In this document: positions 8,944 through 16,981 of the stretch, piece after piece
How positions within the stretch are numbered: position 1 is the first letter of the stretch
Layout of the letters: each line of letters begins with the position of its first letter
DNA from: Bradyrhizobium sp. WSM1743
GTDB lineage: Bacteria > Pseudomonadota > Alphaproteobacteria > Rhizobiales > Xanthobacteraceae
Assembly: GCF_000473065.1 (NCBI RefSeq)
Contig: NZ_AXAZ01000015.1
Coordinates: 85,255 to 149,254, forward strand
Reading direction: 5' to 3'
DNA length: 64,000 bases
The notes under the pieces: model-generated
What the model was told of the DNA's origin: nothing
Database searches by the model: none
What the model saw: the letters and a program-made list of their open reading frames with translations, nothing else
Program-made: the position numbers and the translations under genes

Positions 8944-9276
8944 ATGTTCATCGCTATGAATCGTTTTCAGGTGAAGAAGGGCGCGGAGACCGCGTTCGAG
9001 ACCGTCTGGGCGACCCGCGAATCCTATCTCGGCAGCATGCCGGGCTTCGTCGAGTTTCATCTGTTGAAGGGCCCGGAGGCCGAGGACCACACGCTCTATT
9101 CGTCGCACACCAGCTGGGTCGACAAGGCGGCGTTCGAGGCCTGGACGCGCTCGGAGGAATTCCGACGCGCCCACGCGCGTGCCGACAACAGGACTGGCGA
9201 GAGCCTCTATCTCGGCCATCCCAAGTTCGAGGGCTTTGAGGTGATCCAGAGCGAGCGCAAGGCCGCGGCTGCTTAG
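8944..9276 (+). CDS. IsdG-type heme-degrading monooxygenase (HmuQ/HmuD family)
   Basis: 110 aa small ABM-fold protein. The catalytic set of IsdG enzymes is present at nearly identical positions: Asn6, Trp67 and His77 (N7/W67/H77 in IsdG). These enzymes open the heme ring in the cytosol and release iron. It sits 96 bp after hmuR and before hutX, so it is the intracellular end of the uptake pathway. Bradyrhizobium has two described members, HmuQ and HmuD; I cannot decide which name applies, so none is given. The start has a GAAGGAGAG ribosome site. Confidence 0.88.
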   Translation: MFIAMNRFQVKKGAETAFETVWATRESYLGSMPGFVEFHLLKGPEAEDHTLYSSHTSWVDKAAFEAWTRSEEFRRAHARADNRTGESLYLGHPKFEGFEVIQSERKAAAA

Positions 9277-9305
9277 ATCGCGGTAGCGCACGAGAGGAGC
9301 CTGAC

Positions 9306-9821
9306 ATGCTGAGCACCGATCTCGCCGATCTCAAGGCGTACATGGCCGATAATCCCGGTGCGGTGATCGAGGACGTTGCGCGCGAGCGCAAGGTCACTCC
9401 GCGCGCGGTGATCGAGGCGCTGCCGCCGTCCATGATGCGCATCGGGGGCGGTGAGCACTTTGCCGCCGCCATGCAGGACATTGCGGAATGGGGCGAGGTT
9501 ACGCTGATCGTGCACACGGATGATGCGATCTTCGAGTTCACGGGCCCAATTCCCGCGGGCGAGATCGGCCGCGGCTATTTCAACCTGATGCAGCCGAAGG
9601 GCCTGCACGGTCATCTCCGCCACGGGCGCTGCGCAGGCGTTGCCTTTGTCGAGCGGCCCTTCATGGGCAAGATCTCGGCCTTCGTCGCGTTCGTGAACAC
9701 CGACGGCGGCATCATGTTCAAGGTCTTCGTCGGTCGCGACGAGACCCGGGCGCTGCGGGCGGATCAGCTGGCGCGGTTCCGCCAGCTTGCTGACCGTATC
9801 GCGGCGCAGCCAGCGGTGTAG
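9306..9821 (+). CDS. hutX: Cytosolic heme carrier HutX/HugX
   Basis: 171 aa. An N-terminal helix-turn-helix-like segment ('LKAYMADNPGAVIEDVARER') precedes the HutX/HuvX fold ('EWGEVTLIVHTDDAIFEFTG', 'GYFNLMQPKGLHGHLRH', 'GISAF'-like 'MGKISAFVAFVNTDGGIMFK'). Family members bind imported heme and pass it to heme-degrading enzymes, which fits the preceding IsdG-type gene. RBS GAGAGGAG lies just before the ATG. Confidence 0.9.
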   Translation: MLSTDLADLKAYMADNPGAVIEDVARERKVTPRAVIEALPPSMMRIGGGEHFAAAMQDIAEWGEVTLIVHTDDAIFEFTGPIPAGEIGRGYFNLMQPKGLHGHLRHGRCAGVAFVERPFMGKISAFVAFVNTDGGIMFKVFVGRDETRALRADQLARFRQLADRIAAQPAV

Positions 9822-9848
9822 CTTCCGTCCATCCGTCGGGAGATCAGG

Positions 9849-10625
9849 ATGCACAGCATTTTCAGGCTTCGGCACGTGATCGCAACAATCGCACTGGCCT
9901 TCGCGCCGAAGCCGGCCTTCGCGATCGACCAAGCCCTGTTGCCGCGCAATCTGTCGCCCTGGGGCATGTTCCTCAGCGCCGACATCATCGTGAAGATTGT
10001 GATGGTCGGCCTCGCCATCGCCTCGCTGGTGACATGGACGGTGTGGCTCGCCAAGACCATCGAGCTGCGCCGCAAGGGCTCGCTCGCCTTGCAGCGGACA
10101 CGTGCCCTCGAGGGCAACATGACGCTGGCCGAGGCATCCGCACGGACCGGCGACGCGCGCGACGCGGTCGCCCAGCTGATCCAGTCCTGCGCTAGGGAGG
10201 CCGAGCTTTCCGGCGGCATTCTCGACGACGGCTTGCAGGAGCGCGTGGCGTTGCGGCTGGAGCGGGTCGAGGCGGCGATGTCGCGGCAGATTGCGCGCGG
10301 CACCGGCGTGCTCGCAACCATCGGCGCCATCGCGCCCTTCGTCGGCCTGTTCGGCACCGTCTGGGGCATCATGAATTCCTTCATCGGCATCTCCGAGAGC
10401 CACACCACCAGTCTTGCGGTGGTCGCGCCCGGCATTGCGGAAGCGTTGCTGGCGACGGCGCTCGGTCTCGTCGCCGCGATTCCGGCGGTCGTGATCTACA
10501 ATCATCTCGTCCGCGGCATTGCCAATTACCGCGCACTGCTCGGCGACGCCTCGGCGCAACTCATGCTGCTGGTGAGCCGCCAGCGCGACCACCGCGACTT
10601 CCGCCTGACGCGGGCGGCGGAGTAG
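9849..10625 (+). CDS. exbB: ExbB-type proton channel subunit
   Basis: 258 aa MotA/TolQ/ExbB family. A signal-like N-terminus is followed by three transmembrane helices near residues 44-67, 153-178 and 196-217. The conserved block 'GVLATIGAIAPFVGLFGTVW' and 'GIAEALLATALGLVAAIPAV' are hallmark sequences. With ExbD and TonB it converts the proton gradient into movement at HmuR. It starts 27 bp after hutX, and exbD begins three bases after its stop. Confidence 0.94.
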   Translation: MHSIFRLRHVIATIALAFAPKPAFAIDQALLPRNLSPWGMFLSADIIVKIVMVGLAIASLVTWTVWLAKTIELRRKGSLALQRTRALEGNMTLAEASARTGDARDAVAQLIQSCAREAELSGGILDDGLQERVALRLERVEAAMSRQIARGTGVLATIGAIAPFVGLFGTVWGIMNSFIGISESHTTSLAVVAPGIAEALLATALGLVAAIPAVVIYNHLVRGIANYRALLGDASAQLMLLVSRQRDHRDFRLTRAAE

Positions 10626-10628
10626 GCC

Positions 10629-11075
10629 ATGGCCGCGAAGCTCGGCGCACGTTCGCCATCGCCGCTCAAGCGCGGTGACCCCGGTGATCTCGACGTCACC
10701 CACGAGATCAATGTCACGCCGTTCATCGATGTGATGCTGGTGCTCCTGATCATCTTCATGGTGGCGGCGCCACTTGCCACCGTCGACATCGGCGTCGAAT
10801 TGCCTGCGACGGCCGCCGAGCCGGCGCCGCGGCCGGACAAGCCGACCTTTGTGACGGTGAAGCCGGATCTCACCGTGGCCGTCGGCGAGGACACGATGGC
10901 GCGCGACAGCCTCGCTGCTGCACTCGACGCCGCCACCAAGGGCCGCAAGGACGAGCGCATCTATCTGCGCGCCGACAAGGCCGTCTCCTATGGCGACCTG
11001 ATGGAGGTGATGAACACCTTGCGCAATGCCGGTTATCTCAAGGTCGCCCTTGTCGGCCTCGACGGACGCAGCTGA
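10629..11075 (+). CDS. exbD: ExbD/TolR-family transport subunit
   Basis: 148 aa with one transmembrane helix (~residues 31-50, 'TPFIDVMLVLLIIFMVAAPL'). The helix contains the conserved membrane Asp (Asp34) used for proton passage. A periplasmic domain with 'LRADKAVSYGDLMEVMNTLR' follows. It follows exbB at once, and its TGA overlaps the ATG of tonB (TGATGG), so it is translationally coupled. Confidence 0.94.
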   Translation: MAAKLGARSPSPLKRGDPGDLDVTHEINVTPFIDVMLVLLIIFMVAAPLATVDIGVELPATAAEPAPRPDKPTFVTVKPDLTVAVGEDTMARDSLAAALDAATKGRKDERIYLRADKAVSYGDLMEVMNTLRNAGYLKVALVGLDGRS

Positions 11076-11905
11076 TGGCCGCGAACGCCTTCGCCCTGCA
11101 CGAGCCGCTCGGCGAACGTGAAGCCGCGCGCTGGGGCGTGTCGGGCGCAGTGATCGTGGCGTTGCATGTAGCCGCTGCACTGCTGGCGATGAATTGGATT
11201 AGGTCGCAACCGGAGCAGGGCGTCAGCCTGCCTGCGATCATGGTCGACATGTCGCCAGTGACCTCGGCGCCGCAGCCGACGCAGGACGACGTCGCCCCTG
11301 GGCCGCTGATGCAGGAGGCCGACGCCTCGCCGCCCGAGCCCGTACAGCAGCAGGCCGTCGAGGACACCATCGCGCCGACGCCGCCGCAGGAAAAGCCGGA
11401 CGTCGTCGCGCCACCGGAGCAGAAGCTGGAGCCAACACCTGCCAAGCCCGAACCGGCGAAGATCGTGCCGGTCGAAAAGCCCGCGCAGGAGAAGCCGAAA
11501 GTGGTTCGCCGCGAGGCAAAGAAACCGTCGGACGCAACACCCGCGCCGCGCACCAGCGCACCGCCGCGGGCCGAGCGCGAGGCGCCGATGGCATCCGCCA
11601 TCAGTGCGGGTGCGACGGCCTCCGCGATCGCATCCTACAATCAGCGCGTCCGCGCCCATCTGATGCGCTTCCACTCATATCCGGCCAGCGGCGGCGGCCA
11701 GCGCGGCGTCGCGAGGCTGAGCTTCACTCTTAGCCGCAGCGGGCAGGTGACATCGAGCCGCCTCAGCGGCACGTCCGGCGTCGCCGCCTTCGACGCTCAG
11801 GCGATGTCCATGGTCCGCCAGGCGTCGCCGTTTCCGCCGATCCCGGACGAGATCAAGAACAGCTCGATGAGCTTCACGATTCCGGTGGAGTTCACGGTGA
11901 GGTGA
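11075..11905 (+). CDS. tonB: Energy transducer TonB
   Basis: 276 aa. A single N-terminal transmembrane segment (~21-41), a long Pro/Glu/Lys-rich periplasmic spacer (~55-170, repeated 'EKP', 'PEP', 'KPE') and a C-terminal TonB domain ('YNQRVRAHLMRFHSYPASGG', 'GVARLSFTLSRSGQVTSSRL', 'SMSFTIPVEFTVR'). It links ExbBD to HmuR. It is the last gene of the hmuR operon, and a very strong hairpin follows its stop codon by five bases. Confidence 0.93.
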   Translation: MAANAFALHEPLGEREAARWGVSGAVIVALHVAAALLAMNWIRSQPEQGVSLPAIMVDMSPVTSAPQPTQDDVAPGPLMQEADASPPEPVQQQAVEDTIAPTPPQEKPDVVAPPEQKLEPTPAKPEPAKIVPVEKPAQEKPKVVRREAKKPSDATPAPRTSAPPRAEREAPMASAISAGATASAIASYNQRVRAHLMRFHSYPASGGGQRGVARLSFTLSRSGQVTSSRLSGTSGVAAFDAQAMSMVRQASPFPPIPDEIKNSSMSFTIPVEFTVR

Positions 11906-11910
11906 CGATG

Positions 11911-11958
11911 CTCTCTCACTCCCTCTCCCCGTTCTTACGGGGAGAGGGAGTGAGAGAG
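11911..11958 (+). terminator. 21-bp perfect hairpin after tonB
   Basis: Positions 11911-11931 and 11938-11958 are exact reverse complements around a six-base loop (TTCTTA). No T-tract follows. It could be a REP-like RNA stabiliser or a Rho-assisted terminator for the hmuR-tonB operon, and it belongs to the same CTCTCCCC repeat family as neighbouring elements. Confidence 0.55.
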
Positions 11959-12049
11959 GGGCCGTCTCCGCAAACTCGATTTGGGCGACAGAGCGAACGC
12001 GCCGCAAGGCGAGTCGGATCGACTGCAACCTGTAGCGAACTTACTGCCC

Positions 12050-12110
12050 TGCCCCTCACCCGGATCGCTGCGCGATCCGACCTCTCCCCGCAAAGGGCGG
12101 GGAGAGGTTA
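12050..12110. repeat. Palindromic intergenic repeat
   Basis: Contains GGATCGCTGCGCGATCC and CCTCTCCCCGCAAAGGGCGG, lying before the convergent esterase gene. Inverted relative of the elements at 29764 and 63001. With the hairpin at 11911 it fills the 223-bp gap, in which I see no gene. Confidence 0.6.
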
Positions 12111-12128
12111 AGAGGAGCGAGCGTCGTC

Positions 12129-13484
12129 TCACTTCGCCTTCAGGAGATCCGCGACCTCGAGCAGCACGAATTCGTTGTCGTCGGCCTTGTTGGGATCGCG
12201 GCTGGAGGAGAACGGCAGATTGTTGTCGTTGCCGACGATGATATGCGTGTCGTCGACGCGATCGACGTTCTCGATGGTGAAGAACGGGAAGGTGTAGACG
12301 CCGTCATTGAGCGGCTTCTTCGCCTTCTTGTCGGGATCCCGGATCTTCATCAGGTCGATATAGCCGATCTTGCGCACGGGCTTGCCGACATTGGCGTCGG
12401 AGAGCTCGATCTTGTAGACGCGCTTGAACTTGGCGAGGTCAGGGAAGCAGTTCTCGCCGCGCTGGCCTTGCGGGCAGGCCTTGTCCGCGGTGCCTTCGCC
12501 GTTGTCACGCTCGATGATGAGGCCGGAGGCCTGATCGATCATGTTGAAGTCGCCGATGGCATTGCCGTTCTGCTCGAACACATACTGCCAGTAGCGACCG
12601 GTGAATTTCTCCGCGGCGACATCGAATTCGAGGATGCGGGCGGCTTCCTTGCCGTCAACCTTCTCCCAGTCCTTCTTCTCGGCATCCCAGAGCGAGCCCT
12701 CGAGCAGGCCGTAGAGGAATTTTCCGTCCTTGGACGAGGCGAAGCCCTCATAGCCCTTGGAGCGGCGAAGGTTAACGTTGGTGTAGGTCGCACCGGGTGC
12801 GCCGGGCGTCGCGACGGCCCAGTTGTCCGGCGAGCGCACCGGCTTGCCGTCGGCGACCGTCTCGAACACGCCGAGGATCTTGCCCGATTTATCGGCCTTC
12901 AGGATGTAGGGGCCGAACTCGTCGCCGATCCAGAAGGTGTCGCCGATGATCTGGAAACCTTCGGTGTCGAAGTCGGAGCCCGTGAGGTAGCGCTTCTGGG
13001 TGTCTTCATGGACGATGCGGAACGGGACCTTCTTGTCGGGATCGTGCAGGAAGATGGTCTCCAGGCGCTCGATCTTGCCGTCCGCCCAATCCATCTTGTA
13101 GCGGTTGAGGTACAGCATCGAATCCGGCGAGTTGGCGCGCGCGCCCATGCCATTGTCGGTGATCACCCAGAAGCTGCCGTCGGGCATGGTCTTGATGCCG
13201 GAATGGCCCTGCAGCGGCTGGCCCTTGAACGGCAGCGACACGCCGGTCGGACGCTCATAGGACTTGCCCATGACGGTGCCGAGCGCGTCGACGCGCTTGC
13301 CTGTGGTATACTTGCCCGAGGTCTTGAGATCGGCGGGTGCATCGGCCGGCGCATCGATGAACGACTCGGCTGGCATCACCACGTGGCCGGCGAGCTTGGC
13401 TGGGAATTCGCCTTCGCTCTGCGCGAGTGCGGTGCTCGCGGTGAGAATGATCGTTGCGACGGTGCTGAGAAAAGTCGCGCGCAT
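12129..13484 (-). CDS. Esterase-like/phytase-like secreted protein
   Basis: 451 aa from the ATG at 13484, chosen because AGGAGA precedes it and a signal peptide follows (MRATFLSTVATIILTASTAL..AQ). The body matches the esterase-like activity of phytase family (PF13449 type): 'GVSLPFKGQPLQGHSGIKTM', 'DGSFWVITDNGMGARANSPD', 'FDTEGFQIIGDTFWIGDEFG', 'RSKGYEGFASSKDGKFLYGL'. A secreted beta-propeller-like hydrolase is likely; the substrate is unknown. The frame is open upstream to 13553 but without a ribosome site. Confidence 0.85.
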   Translation of the reverse strand: MRATFLSTVATIILTASTALAQSEGEFPAKLAGHVVMPAESFIDAPADAPADLKTSGKYTTGKRVDALGTVMGKSYERPTGVSLPFKGQPLQGHSGIKTMPDGSFWVITDNGMGARANSPDSMLYLNRYKMDWADGKIERLETIFLHDPDKKVPFRIVHEDTQKRYLTGSDFDTEGFQIIGDTFWIGDEFGPYILKADKSGKILGVFETVADGKPVRSPDNWAVATPGAPGATYTNVNLRRSKGYEGFASSKDGKFLYGLLEGSLWDAEKKDWEKVDGKEAARILEFDVAAEKFTGRYWQYVFEQNGNAIGDFNMIDQASGLIIERDNGEGTADKACPQGQRGENCFPDLAKFKRVYKIELSDANVGKPVRKIGYIDLMKIRDPDKKAKKPLNDGVYTFPFFTIENVDRVDDTHIIVGNDNNLPFSSSRDPNKADDNEFVLLEVADLLKAK

Positions 13485-13569
13485 GTGCGTCTCCTGTTGG
13501 CGGACGCACGCGTTATGCGGATCGCATGTTGCAGTATTGTGAAGCCGGGCCAAAGGCCGCAGCGGTCAT

Positions 13570-14469
13570 CTACTCCTTCACCGCACCGGTCAGCGAGGAC
13601 ACGTAATAATCCACGAACAGCGAGTAGAAGATCGCGACCGGCAGCGAGCCGAGCAGCGATCCCGCCATCAGCGCGCCCCATTGGTAGACGTCGCCGGTGA
13701 CGAGTTCGGTCAGGATCGCCACCGGCACGGTCTTGTTGGCGCCGCTCTGGATAAAGGCAAGCGCGTAGATGAACTCGTTCCAGGACAGCGTGAAGGAGAA
13801 GATTCCGGCCGAGATCAGCCCGGGCACCGCCAGCGGCAGCGTGATCCGCCGCAGGATCTGCAGCCGGGTGGCGCCGTCCACCAGCGCGCACTCCTCGAGC
13901 TCATAAGGGATCGACTTGAAATAGCCGATCAGGAGCCAGGTGCAGAACGGCACCAGGAAGGTCGGATAGACCAGGATCAGGGCAAGCGGCGAGTCGAACA
14001 GGCCGAATTGCACCACCACGGTGGCGAGCGGAATGAACAGGATCGAGGGCGGCACCAGATAGGCGAGATAGATGCCGAGGCCGACATAGGGACTGCCGCG
14101 GAAGCGCAGGCGCTCGATCGCATAGGCCGCCAGCGTCGACGCAATCAGCGACAGCGTGGTCGACCCGATCGCGACCAGCATCGTCGTCCATAGCCAATGC
14201 GGATAGGCGGTGTTGAAGAGCAGGTGCTTGATGTGCGCCAGCGTCGGCGAGGAGATCCAGAACGGATTGTGCTCCTTGTAATTCATCAACTCCGCGTTCG
14301 GCTTGAACGAGGTGATCGCCATCCAGTAAAACGGGAACAGCAGGATGAGCACGAAGCAGCCGAGCGGCAGATAGATCATCATCAGCCGCCGCAGCCCGGA
14401 ATCCCAGGCCATCGTGTCGGGCGCTGCCTTCGCGTCGGCGACAGCGGCTTGCGCGACAGTATCAGTCAT
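13570..14469 (-). CDS. Carbohydrate ABC transporter permease (MalG type)
   Basis: 299 aa inner-membrane permease with six hydrophobic segments. The EAA loop conserved in the MalG subfamily is visible as 'ELEECALVDGATRLQILRRI'. It pairs with the MalF-type permease upstream, overlapping it by eight bases. Substrate cannot be read from sequence, though the neighbourhood (a sugar-type binding protein and a 2-hydroxyacid dehydrogenase) suggests a sugar or polyol. Confidence 0.92.
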   Translation of the reverse strand: MTDTVAQAAVADAKAAPDTMAWDSGLRRLMMIYLPLGCFVLILLFPFYWMAITSFKPNAELMNYKEHNPFWISSPTLAHIKHLLFNTAYPHWLWTTMLVAIGSTTLSLIASTLAAYAIERLRFRGSPYVGLGIYLAYLVPPSILFIPLATVVVQFGLFDSPLALILVYPTFLVPFCTWLLIGYFKSIPYELEECALVDGATRLQILRRITLPLAVPGLISAGIFSFTLSWNEFIYALAFIQSGANKTVPVAILTELVTGDVYQWGALMAGSLLGSLPVAIFYSLFVDYYVSSLTGAVKE

Positions 14470-15418
14470 TGCTCTCTCCCTGCTGCCATTTGCGCCGCGC
14501 CAGGCCGAAATAGGAGAACAGCGTCGCGAACACCAGGAACGGGATCATCGACACCGCGATCGCGGCGCCTTCACCGAGCTCGCCGCCGGCGATGCCGCGC
14601 TGGAACGCCAGCGTCGCCAGCAGATGGGTCGAATTGCCGGGGCCGCCACGGGTGATGGCGTAGACCAGCTGGAAGTCGGTGAAGGTGAAGATGATCGAGA
14701 AAGTCATGACGATGGCGAGGATCGGCATCATCATCGGGAATGTGATGTAGCGGAAGCGCTGCCAGGCGCTGGCGCCGTCGAGCATCGCGGCCTCGTAGAG
14801 CGAGGGCGAGATGGTCTGCAGCCCCGCCAGCAGCGATATCGCGACGAAGGGAATGCCGCGCCAGATGTTGGCGGCGATCAGCGAGAAGCGGGCCGGCCAG
14901 GGCGAGCCGAGGAAATCGATGTTGTCGCTGCGCCAATGCAGCACGTCGACCAGCAGGTAGGAGATGATCGAGAATTGCGGATCGTAGATCCACCAGAACG
15001 CCAGCGCCGAAAGCACGGTCGGCACGATCCAGGGCAGCAGGATGATCGCACGCAGCACGCTCTTGAACGGAAAATGGTTGTTGAGCAGCAGCGCGAGCCA
15101 GAAGCCGAGTGCGAACTTCCCGAACGTCGCGATTCCCGTATAGACCACGCTGTAGAATACCGCGTTCCACCACAGGGAATCGGTGAGCAGATACTGGAAA
15201 TTCTCGAGTCCGACATAGATGCCACGCCGGCCGATCGTGGTGTCGGTGAAGGCGAGCCAGACGCCGAGGCCGAGCGGATAGGTCAGGAACACGGTGAGCA
15301 GCCCGATCGCGGGCGCAAGGCACATCACGATCAGGAACGGCTTGTAGTCGAACAGGCGGACCAGCCAATTCGGCTGCCGTTGCACCAGTGCGTGGGAGGA
15401 AAGCGTCGTCACGGACAT
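14462..15418 (-). CDS. Sugar ABC transporter permease (MalF type)
   Basis: 318 aa, six-helix permease of the CUT1 class. It carries the long N-terminal region typical of UgpA/MalF proteins and the EAA motif 'SLYEAAMLDGASAWQRFRYI'. It overlaps the next permease gene by eight bases. Its start is 137 bp from the stop of the binding-protein gene, and that gap contains a palindromic repeat (15454-15540). Confidence 0.92.
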   Translation of the reverse strand: MSVTTLSSHALVQRQPNWLVRLFDYKPFLIVMCLAPAIGLLTVFLTYPLGLGVWLAFTDTTIGRRGIYVGLENFQYLLTDSLWWNAVFYSVVYTGIATFGKFALGFWLALLLNNHFPFKSVLRAIILLPWIVPTVLSALAFWWIYDPQFSIISYLLVDVLHWRSDNIDFLGSPWPARFSLIAANIWRGIPFVAISLLAGLQTISPSLYEAAMLDGASAWQRFRYITFPMMMPILAIVMTFSIIFTFTDFQLVYAITRGGPGNSTHLLATLAFQRGIAGGELGEGAAIAVSMIPFLVFATLFSYFGLARRKWQQGESND

Positions 15419-15453
15419 CAGCTTGTTGTCCTGCCGTTGAATGTCACCACACC

Positions 15454-15540
15454 GTCATTGCGAGCGGAGCGAAGCAATCCAGTTTGGTTCTACGGCGCAG
15501 TTTGGATTGCTTCGTCGCAAGTGCGCCTCGCAATGACGGC
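15454..15540. repeat. Palindromic repeat (TCATTGCGAGCG..CGCAATGAC type)
   Basis: Begins GTCATTGCGAGCGGAGCGAA and ends as its near reverse complement, with the internal arms AGCAATCCAGTTTGG and TTTGGATTGCTTC. A second copy of the family is at 29872-29951. It lies inside the ABC transporter operon between the binding-protein and MalF genes, where it may lower or stabilise mRNA segments. Confidence 0.75.
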
Positions 15541-15554
15541 GGTTTTGTCGATTC

Positions 15555-16898
15555 TCACCGGCCCTGCCGCCGGAAGTACCGCTTGCAGCGCTGCTCGGCT
15601 TCGGCCGCGGCAGCCTCTGGCGTGGCCGCACCGGTCGCAACGGCAGAGCACATCTGAATCAGCACGTAGTCTGCACTGACCGCACCCGTCGCCGTGGATA
15701 TCGGTCCCTTATAGCCGTCATAGTATGTGCTTTTCATCGTATCCTTGAAGATCGAGACCTTGGGGTCGCCTTTCCAAACGGCGGCATCGGCATAGGCGGC
15801 GAGCGGCTGCGACCAGTAGCCGGAGTTGGCATTGAGCCAAGGTTCGTACTGGTCCTTCTCCAGCATGAATTGCAGGAAGGCCTTCGCCGCGTTGGGGTAC
15901 TGGCTGTGTTTGAACACCATGGCGTTCAGCGTCAGGCCCGCCATCGGCGAGACCTTGGCCAGGCCTTTCGGCAGCAGTTGATGCTCGCTGTCGTCGGCGA
16001 TCGCCTTGGTCGCCGAATCGTTCTTCAGCGAAAAATACAGTGAGACGCCGTTGGCCGTCAGCGAGATCTCCTGAGAGGAGTAGGCCCGGTTGTTGCTGAC
16101 GTCGTTCCACGAGGTCGTGCCGGCGATGAAGGTCGGGTAGAGCTGCTTGACCCAGTTCAGCGCGGCGATGGTCTCCTTGCTGTTGATTGTGAGGTTGCCC
16201 TCCTCGTCGAGCAGGGCGGCATTGTGCGACCACAGCGCCCAGTTCGCAAAGCCGTTGCCGTCACCCTTGGCGTTGCCGAGTGCGAAGCCCGCCGGCTTGC
16301 CGGCCTTGTGCAGCTTCTGGCACAGGTCGACGATTCCGGCATGGTCTTCCGGCACCTTGTCGAAGCCGACCGATTGCAGGATCGACTTGCGGTAGATCAG
16401 AGGCCCCGCGGTGGCGCCGAACGGCAGTCCGATCCAGGACTCGCTCTTGTTCTTCTTGCCGTAGCGTTGCGCCAGCGGCAGCCAGCCGCCATAGCGCTTG
16501 CCGACATAGTCCGCGACGTCGGTCAGCTCGATCAGTTTGTCGATATAGATGTGCGGCGCATCCGAGAAGCCGATGATGATGTCGGGGCCGGCGCCGGAAT
16601 TGGCGGTCACCGCGGTCTGCTGGTTGATGTCTTCCCAGCCGACGAAGTCGACTTTGACCTCGACCCCGGTCTCCTTGGTGAACTTCGCTGCATTCGCGCG
16701 GAATACATCCTCATCCGCCTGGACGAAGCGCACCGGGCGCAGCATGCGTAAGGATGCGCCCTTCTCGATCGGCAGCTTGGGCGCCGGAACGTCGGCAGCC
16801 TTGATAGTGGATGTTTGCGCTGCAGCACCGGTGGCCGCGAGCGTTGCAGCGGACAGGCCCAGCGCCAAGGCATCACGACGTGTGATGTCGTTCCTCAT
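15555..16898 (-). CDS. Sugar ABC transporter substrate-binding protein
   Basis: 447 aa from ATG 16898 (GGGAGG upstream). The N-terminus carries a twin-arginine-like signal (MRNDITRRDALALGLSAATL..AAAQ), so export by Tat is likely. Typical family-1 binding-protein stretches are 'FTKETGVEVKVDFVGWEDIN', 'GAGPDIIIGFSDAPHIYIDK' and 'AFLQFMLEKDQYEPWLN'. It is the first gene of the transporter operon; no ATPase gene is found in this operon. Confidence 0.92.
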   Translation of the reverse strand: MRNDITRRDALALGLSAATLAATGAAAQTSTIKAADVPAPKLPIEKGASLRMLRPVRFVQADEDVFRANAAKFTKETGVEVKVDFVGWEDINQQTAVTANSGAGPDIIIGFSDAPHIYIDKLIELTDVADYVGKRYGGWLPLAQRYGKKNKSESWIGLPFGATAGPLIYRKSILQSVGFDKVPEDHAGIVDLCQKLHKAGKPAGFALGNAKGDGNGFANWALWSHNAALLDEEGNLTINSKETIAALNWVKQLYPTFIAGTTSWNDVSNNRAYSSQEISLTANGVSLYFSLKNDSATKAIADDSEHQLLPKGLAKVSPMAGLTLNAMVFKHSQYPNAAKAFLQFMLEKDQYEPWLNANSGYWSQPLAAYADAAVWKGDPKVSIFKDTMKSTYYDGYKGPISTATGAVSADYVLIQMCSAVATGAATPEAAAAEAEQRCKRYFRRQGR

Positions 16899-16920
16899 CA
16901 GTACCTCCCTATGATGTCTC

Positions 16921-16950
16921 CCTTCCCGGCGTTGATCGCCGGTGAAGGGC
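16921..16950 (-). other. Strong hairpin between dehydrogenase and transporter genes
   Basis: CCCTTC-CCGGCG pairs with CGCCGG-T-GAAGGG around the loop TTGAT, a 12-bp stem with one bulged base. It sits between the dehydrogenase stop (16982) and the binding-protein start (16898). It may separate expression of the two genes; there is no T-tract. Confidence 0.45.
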
Positions 16951-16981
16951 CGTTCGTCGTTGGCGCCTTCGCGCCGGCCGC

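Noticed and set aside
9273..11180. 635-aa minus-strand frame across hutX-exbB-exbD
   Set aside because: Antisense to three clear genes; composition (His/Arg/Asp-rich) and lack of motifs mark it as a shadow.
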